Shown here piece after piece: positions 58,738-64,000 of a DNA stretch of 64,000 nt. A program made the translations under genes and the position numbers. Under the pieces are notes generated by a model that worked only from the letters and a program-made list of their open reading frames with translations, made no database searches and was not told the DNA's origin. This DNA is from Saprospiraceae bacterium. GTDB taxonomy: Bacteria; Bacteroidota; Bacteroidia; Chitinophagales; Saprospiraceae. Within the stretch, counting starts at the first letter, position 1. Each line of letters starts with the position of its first letter. The DNA is taken from the NCBI GenBank assembly GCA_016715405.1, contig JADKAE010000002.1:434001-498000 (forward strand), written 5' to 3'.

Positions 58738-59305
58738 TTATAACGCCGGCAATGTGCGGTCGGTGCTTTACGCGCTGGAGCGACTCGGCGCCGATGCCGT
58801 ACTCACCGACGACCACGGGCTTATTGCCGGCGCCGACAAAGTGATCTTCCCCGGCGTAGGCGAGGCCAGCACCACTATGCGCCACCTGCGCGAGCGCGGC
58901 CTCGACGAATTGATACCCCGGCTCACCCAGCCGGTGCTGGGCATCTGTTTGGGTATGCAACTGCTGTGCGCCCACTCCGAGGAAAACGATACGCCGTGCC
59001 TGGGCATTATCCCCCAGCAGGTGCGCCGCTTTCGACCCGTGCACGGCGAGAAGGTGCCCCACATGGGCTGGAACAACCTCCACCGCCTGCACAATGGTAT
59101 TTTTAGCCCCGAACTCGACGGGCAGTATATGTATTTCGTGCATAGTTATTATGTGGAAGTGGGCCCTTATACCACGGCTGTTACTGAATACAGCCTGCCC
59201 TTTAGCGCCGCACTGCAAAAAGACAACTTCTACGCTACCCAGTTCCACCCCGAAAAATCGGGAGAAGCGGGTGCGGCGCTGCTACGGAATTTTTTGGGAT
59301 TATAG
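58721..59305 (+). CDS. hisH: Imidazole glycerol phosphate synthase glutaminase subunit HisH
   Basis: 194 residues from ATG 58721 (MIAVINYNAGNVRSV). The class I glutaminase triad is visible: Cys in LGICLGMQLL, His and Glu in TQFHPEKSG. It supplies ammonia to HisF. It lies ~52 kb from hisF and on the opposite strand. Confidence 0.97.
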   Translation: MIAVINYNAGNVRSVLYALERLGADAVLTDDHGLIAGADKVIFPGVGEASTTMRHLRERGLDELIPRLTQPVLGICLGMQLLCAHSEENDTPCLGIIPQQVRRFRPVHGEKVPHMGWNNLHRLHNGIFSPELDGQYMYFVHSYYVEVGPYTTAVTEYSLPFSAALQKDNFYATQFHPEKSGEAGAALLRNFLGL

Positions 59306-59384
59306 ATAAATGTCTCTCTTTCCTCCACTGCTTGGATGTTGGCGGGGTAAAATGAATGTTATTGTTTAAATTTTAATCAAATTA

Positions 59385-59416
59385 TTGTGCATTTTTAAAA
59401 CAAATCTATACTTTTG
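59385..59416 (+). promoter_or_regulatory. Promoter of the toxin-antitoxin operon
   Basis: TTG (59385-59387), a 21-bp spacer, and TACTTTTG (59409-59416), which fits TAnnTTTG. It lies 34 bp before the antitoxin ATG in an AT-rich stretch. Confidence 0.65.
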
Positions 59417-59450
59417 TATTGTTATTCGGTAAGCAAATATTTGCCTCAAA

Positions 59451-60248
59451 ATGAGAATAGAACTAACCAAAAAACAAATCGGAAAGCGAATCGCTCAACT
59501 TCGCAAGACAAAAGGCTTATCACAAGAAGAATTGTCGAAAATTATCAAAATACCGCGTTCTTCATTGGCCCTGGCTGAGCTGGGAAAAAGGAGCATTGAT
59601 GTGATCGAATTGCAGCGACTATCTATGGCATTAGGGTTCTCTTTAGATGATTTTGTTTCAAATAAATTTGATAGTCTCCAAATCGCTACTGCCCCAGAAT
59701 CACCTAATTACAGAATAGCTGAAGAACGAAATGCCGTTCCATACCTGCAAATAGACAAATTAAAAAATGTTTTATTATATATCTTAGAGCATTGTGCTGG
59801 TAAACCCAACGTAGGAGAAACGGCCCTGAATAAGCTACTCTATTTTATTGACTTCAATTATTACGAATTGTATGAGGAACATCTGACGGGAGCACAATAC
59901 CGTAAATTGCCATTTGGCCCTGTTCCGCAGCATATGGATAATGTCATAGCAAAAATGATTCTTGACAAAGAATTGCAGCGAATTAAAACGGATTATCATG
60001 GCTATCCGCAAACCAGATTTATCCCACTTGTGAAAGCAAATTTGGCCAAATTTACGGCCAATGAAAAAGAGGTTATTGACAAAGTCATTGAACAAATGAG
60101 CGATTGGTCTGCAACCGCTATTTCTAATTATTCTCATCAGGATTTACCCTGGCAGGTAACAGAGGAAGGGAAAGATATCAATTACGAATTAGCATTTTAT
60201 AGAGAATTGCCATATTCAGTCAGAACATATGATGAAAGCGAAAGTTAG
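59451..60248 (+). CDS. Antitoxin: HTH plus Panacea (DUF4065) domain
   Basis: 265 residues. The N-terminal Xre-type helix-turn-helix (GKRIAQLRKTKGLSQEELSK, then SLALAELGKRSIDVIELQRL) is followed at ~100-250 by a Panacea/SocA-like domain (KLNVxxxLLYFIDFNYYELY pattern; KLPFGPVPQHMDNVI). This combination is known from neutralising partners of diverse toxins. It lies 3 bp upstream of the RelE-like gene and probably represses its own promoter through the HTH. AT-richer than its neighbours, consistent with transfer. Confidence 0.85.
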   Translation: MRIELTKKQIGKRIAQLRKTKGLSQEELSKIIKIPRSSLALAELGKRSIDVIELQRLSMALGFSLDDFVSNKFDSLQIATAPESPNYRIAEERNAVPYLQIDKLKNVLLYILEHCAGKPNVGETALNKLLYFIDFNYYELYEEHLTGAQYRKLPFGPVPQHMDNVIAKMILDKELQRIKTDYHGYPQTRFIPLVKANLAKFTANEKEVIDKVIEQMSDWSATAISNYSHQDLPWQVTEEGKDINYELAFYRELPYSVRTYDESES

Positions 60249-60251
60249 CGT

Positions 60252-60596
60252 ATGGAATTTTACGAACTTCCAGAATTTGAAAAAGATGTAAAACAACTTC
60301 TAAAAAAATACCGCACCCTAAATGATGATCTGGAAGTTGTAAAGTCCATCCTTATTAAAAAACCGGATGACCGCCCTCCATTCAGTTTTCTAATAAATAA
60401 TTTGGGTATTAAAACATGCGTGATAAAAGTCAAAAAGATTGCATGTAAGGCGTTAAAAGGAAGTGGCGTTAATTCTGGATTGAGATTGATATACGCATAT
60501 CTTAAGGAAGAAAATGCTATTGTTCTTATCGAAGTTTATCATAAAAACGACAAGAAAATGGAAGACAGACAAAGGATTATGGATAATTTTAGCTAG
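60252..60596 (+). CDS. RelE/ParE-superfamily-like toxin
   Basis: 114 residues. The N-terminal helices (ELPEFEKDVKQLLKKYRTL), the basic central strand (IKTCVIKVKKIACKALKGSG) and the end GLRLIYAYLKEENAIVLIEV, then YHKNDKK, follow the RelE-type fold with basic catalytic-surface residues. It would cut ribosome-bound mRNA or bind gyrase; which one is unknown. It pairs with the Panacea antitoxin. No signal peptide. Confidence 0.82.
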   Translation: MEFYELPEFEKDVKQLLKKYRTLNDDLEVVKSILIKKPDDRPPFSFLINNLGIKTCVIKVKKIACKALKGSGVNSGLRLIYAYLKEENAIVLIEVYHKNDKKMEDRQRIMDNFS

Positions 60597-60699
60597 GCTG
60601 TAATTCTTTAAAATGTTGCTAAGAGGTATGCCTGGGTAAAACATACATAAAAACGAATAATTTACTAATATTGATCATTCTTTATGTCAACCCAAAAAA

Positions 60700-61532
60700 A
60701 TGACTAAACAAATTTTTCTCCTTGCGCTGTTATTAACTGCCTGTTCGGCTCATTTATTTGCAAATACATTTTGTACGCCAGATTCTCTGCCCAAGCAAAA
60801 TGAATTGCAGGTCGTATACATCAAAGGCAAAGTCAGCCTCCAGCCGAGCGGCAAGCCGCTCAAGAAAAACGATTATTTCCGCGCCGGCAAACCCCTGAAA
60901 TTTGCAGAACCCGGCCACAGGATGGTCACCATGAACCACAAGCGAAACTTGTTTATCGCATTGCCCGATACCAGTAAGTCTATTGGATACCTGTTAGAAC
61001 CCCTAAAACTTGCCGCGAATGTCCGCCCAGGGAAAATCATGAACTATCTGGGCTTTCAGAGGTACCTGGAAGGCCGCCGACTGGTCGCAATCGGCGACAA
61101 GCTGAGCCTCGAAATCGCCGGCAACGAGTTGGAAATGAACGAAGACAAATTTTTTTATATCCAATACCAATGGACGGGGGATACAAAACCAATCAACAAA
61201 CAACTGGCTTTTTCAGGGCAAAACCTGATCATCGATAAATCGATGCTTTTACAGTAGACGGGCAACCGATTGATCCCGAGGAAACATCTGCATTTAAACT
61301 GTTTTATTACGACAAACCCGCCAACCAGTCGACGCTCATAAATGCCCTCGACCTTGTATTTGTCGAACTCGACGACCTTTATAAGGAGGTCAATGCTATT
61401 GTAGAGCTACTCGGCCCAAATACCAAAAAGTCAGATTTAAAAGACGCTATTTTGCAATACATCAATACCCAATACGGCGAGCCGTTGAAAAACGATATTG
61501 ACAATTGGCTGAAGCAGAATTGGGGACTGTAG
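60700..61532 (+). CDS. Secreted protein of unknown function (frameshifted)
   Basis: Signal peptide MTKQIFLLALLLTACSAHLF. A possible SH3- or FecR-like barrel follows (VVYIKGKVSLQPSGKPLKKN, then YFRAGKPLKF). A T lost near 61250 changes frame; the end (VDGQPIDPEETSAFKLFYYD, then DNWLKQNWGL) closes at 61530-61532, ~277 residues. No known family; envelope or periplasm expected. A composite repeat begins at its stop codon. Confidence 0.6.
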
Positions 61533-61637
61533 AGGGGAGGGGGCGAATTGGCGAGGGGGCGAATTTTCGATTTTGTTAAACAATACTGTAGAGACGCAAA
61601 ATTTTGCGTCTCTACATCCCCAATTTTGCGTCTCTAC
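61532..61637. repeat. Composite repeat: 8-bp CGA-word array plus GTAGAGACGC palindrome
   Basis: GGGGGCGA, ATTGGCGA, GGGGGCGA, ATTTTCGA (61540-61570) are followed by a perfect 28-bp palindrome at 61588-61615 (GTAGAGACGCAAAA and its complement) and an extra half copy at 61623-61637. Same order as in 5892-5963. It lies between convergent genes. Confidence 0.9.
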
Positions 61638-61644
61638 CAATCGT

Positions 61645-64000
61645 TTAATCGCGTTGGAGAATGACCTGTTTCGTTACATCGGGCAACCCAGCCGATTTTA
61701 TCCGGACGAAATAAAGTCCATTTTTGAGCGAAGAAAGATCCAGCCGCTCGCTTGTTGTATCCAGCAAATTGAATTCGAAGGTTTTCACGGTTTTGCCATT
61801 TGCATGGCATACATCCAGTTGCACAATTCGATTCGCGAAGGCGCTCAGATCGAGGGTGACTTCGCCGCTTGTCGGGTTGGGGTAAATCTGGAAATCAGCG
61901 TTTGCGGCTTCTTCTATTTCTACAGGGCTGCCCCCTGTGGGCGCCGCCAAAGCCATTGCACCCGATACGGACACGTGATCAAAAACGGCCGTGGTGGTGG
62001 CATTCACATTAATACTTTCTGCAAAAAGTCCGGCCCGGATACAATTTGCCATGCTGATAGTTGCGGAAAAGGCAAAGTTCCAGTTAACACCATCCAGGGA
62101 AGTGTAACCTGAAAAGTTATTGCCGCTGCGCACCAGGCGGAGCCAGGTATCCTGCGGGCGGAAGAAGTTCAGGTTGCTAACGGGGCCATTTGTGGCGGTT
62201 CTGATTTCGCGGTGTATGTTGTTGGTGAACTGTGTTTTAAGGGCTACTTTTTTAGAACCTGTGGCTGTGCTTTCGCGCAGGGTAATTCCGGCCCATCCTC
62301 CGCCATTCGCACTGACTACGTGGGCAATGATCTCCCCGTTGCCGCACAATTGCCGGGATACCAGGTGCTGCACATCCGAAGAAGGCGTCGAAAAACCACT
62401 GGCCGAGATACTAAATTGCTGCCCGGTGCATGGCCGGAACGCATTAGCGCCATTGGCATTACCCACATTGGCGCCACTAAAGCCCGCCGGCAGCGCTGTA
62501 CCTTCCTGTACGGTAATTTGTGCGATACAAGAGGCGGTATTGCCATTGCCGTCGTTGACGCTAACCGTCGCCGGAACGGTTTGTCCTACCTGGGCACAAC
62601 CGACAGAAGAAGGCGCCACATTGACAAAATTTACCGTACCGCAGTTATCGCTGGAAGCGCCCTAGTTGAACACATCAGCTGCGGTGAGGGTGTAATTGCC
62701 GGTGGCGTTGAGGGTCACCGTTGTATTGCGACAGACCGGCATAGGCGCAACGTTATCAACGCCGGCCGCCACTGTTGCGGCAGAGGTGGCTGTGCAATTA
62801 GCCACCCCGTTGTCGGTAACGGTGATGCTATAATTTCCGTCGGGCAAGCCCGTAAAAACGCCGGTATTATTACTTTGGTTTGCCGGCCCCGAAATGGCGT
62901 AGGTGAGCGGTCCTGTACTGGTTGTAGCTGTAACGGTTATACTGCCGTTATTGGCGCCTGGGCAATTTTCGGGCGATGCCGTCACGTTGGTAATCGCCAG
63001 ATCGCACAGTGTGGGGCAAGGCTGTACAGTAGGGCCGGTTTTCGTATCTGAGCAGCTGGGATCATCGGTAAAATTCATCGTGACCACAGTCGGCGTGCCG
63101 TCAGCTTTAAATTTCACATTGTTAAAAATGTGCGAGTTGCCAACGATGCTCGTCGTGAGTATGGAATAGGAGCCAATAACATCGCCGCCGGGCACGATTT
63201 GCAGGCTGCCGGTAAAGGGGCGATTAAAAAAGGACGCGCCGACATTGTGCGTAAAAAGTCGTCGCTGGGGTCACTGGGCGTGCCGTTGTTGTTGCAGGGG
63301 CCCGGGTTGCCAAAGAAGTTCACCGTTATTGTACAGGGCGGGGGCGGTGTAGAACAAGGCGCAACGGTAGGGCCGGTTTTCGTATCTGAGCAACTGGGAT
63401 CGTCAGTAAAATTCATCGTGACCACGGTCGGCGTGCCGTCAGCTTTAAATTTCACATTGTTAAAAATGTGCGAGTTGCCAACGATGCTCGTCGTAAGTAT
63501 GGAATAGGAGCCAATAACATCGCCGCCGGGCACGATTTGCAGGCTGCCGGTAAAGGGGCGATTAAAAAAGGACGCGCTGACATTGTGCGTAAAAAAGTCG
63601 TCGCTGAGATCATTAGGCGTGCCGTTGTCGTCGCAGGGGCCCGGGTTCCCAGAGAAGTTCACCGTTATTGTGCAGGGCGGGGGCGGCGTAGAACAAGGCG
63701 CTACGGTAGGACCTGTATTTGAATTCGAGCAGGTAGGCTCATCGGTGAAATTCAGCGTGACCACCGTCGGCGTGCCGTCTGCTTTAAAATGCACATCCTG
63801 AAATGTGTGCGAGTTGCCAACTATGCTGTTTGACAATATAGAATAGGTCCCTATGGCATCGCCGCCGGGCACGATTTGCAGGCTGCCGGTAAGGGGGCGA
63901 TTAAAAAAAGAAGCATGGACATCGTGCGTAAAAAGGTCGTCGCGGGGGTCATTGGGCGTGCCGTTGTCGTCGCAGGGACCTTGGCTCCCGAAAAACCTCA
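61645..64000 (-). CDS. Giant T9SS-secreted repeat protein (5' partial, one amber, one frameshift)
   Basis: The frame is open to the right edge, so the start lies outside. From the N-terminal side, ~113-residue repeats (339 bp) with SLQIVPGGDVIGSYSI and FKADGTPTVV occur near-identically at ~63040-63380, 63380-63720 and 63720-64000. Then come SprB-like (DGNYSITVTDNG) and HYR-like (VNDGNGNTASCIAQITV) modules, a laminin-G-like domain, and a T9SS type A domain (FQIYPNPTSG to VILQRD). TAG at 62662-62664 (FN*GASSDNCG) interrupts the frame, and a T is lost near 63258. Likely a surface adhesin or matrix protein. Confidence 0.88.
63040..64000 (-). repeat. 339-bp tandem repeats within the T9SS protein gene
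   Basis: The landmark ATCGCCGCCGGGCACGA recurs at 63181, 63519 and 63858 (spacing 338 and 339; the shorter one carries the lost base). Copies are nearly identical at the DNA level and continue to the edge. Recent duplication or gene conversion is likely; miscollapse in the assembly is possible. Confidence 0.9.

Noticed and set aside
26830..62664. Reassignment of TAG to glutamine
   Set aside because: TAG serves as the normal stop elsewhere (for example 12999-13001 and 18685-18687), so the two internal ambers are local events.

Overview
The window looks like a chromosomal segment of a Bacteroidota bacterium, most probably Saprospiraceae or a near relative. The grounds are three proteins with C-terminal type IX secretion (T9SS type A) sorting domains, SprB-like and GEVED modules, an IcmF fusion mutase, a TonB-dependent receptor with a carboxypeptidase-like regulatory domain, promoters of the TAnnTTTG type, and few Shine-Dalgarno sites. 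Most genes are housekeeping or envelope genes of roughly even base composition. AT-richer islands lie at about 14.1-14.5, 20.4-20.7 and 59.3-60.6 kb.

Layout. 0-5 kb: 3' part of a secreted PGRP amidase, an ECF sigma factor with a membrane/beta-barrel partner, a PepSY-like lipoprotein and a TPR protein. 5.3-9.5 kb: hisIE and hisF, an EamA transporter, a peroxiredoxin, the N-end-rule pair clpS-aat, and tRNA-Asn. 9.5-19.6 kb: PfkB kinase, CHAD protein, M1 aminopeptidase, glycosyltransferase, a very large secreted subtilase, and an Nfu-type Fe-S protein. 19.6-28.3 kb: an AntA/AntB-like protein, hemW, a MoxR ATPase, a small four-helix-bundle gene inside an inverted-repeat cassette, icmF, and an AAA/DUF4143 ATPase. 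28.3-46.4 kb: TPR protein, DEAD helicase, outer-membrane receptor, mtaB, a BatC-like protein, an NRDE protein, an ATP-grasp protein convergent with a GH3 ligase, a thioredoxin/TPR protein, rhomboid protease, polyprenyl synthase, a CrtA-like protein and a class III cyclase. 46.5-64 kb: uvrB, two paralogous thioredoxin-fold proteins, a DUF2911 protein, a serine hydrolase, the pheT / coiled-coil / zapA / rny cluster, hisH, a Panacea-type toxin-antitoxin pair, an unknown secreted protein, and the 3' part of a giant T9SS repeat protein.

Two things run through the whole window. First, many intergenic gaps are filled almost exactly by short tandem arrays of 7-bp (sometimes 8-bp) words, commonly of the form AAYNNNN on one strand, often arranged as facing inverted arms. 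A different word is used at almost every site. One pair of inverted arms encloses the four-helix-bundle gene like terminal inverted repeats, one array lies inside an open reading frame, and two copies of an 8-bp array sit beside a GTAGAGACGC palindrome. This is the best candidate here for an undescribed system. Second, about thirty single-base frameshifts, mostly lost bases in homopolymers, break otherwise well-conserved genes, and two in-frame amber codons interrupt icmF and the last gene. The frameshift pattern suggests a poorly polished long-read assembly, so broken genes are annotated here as single genes with the shift positions noted.
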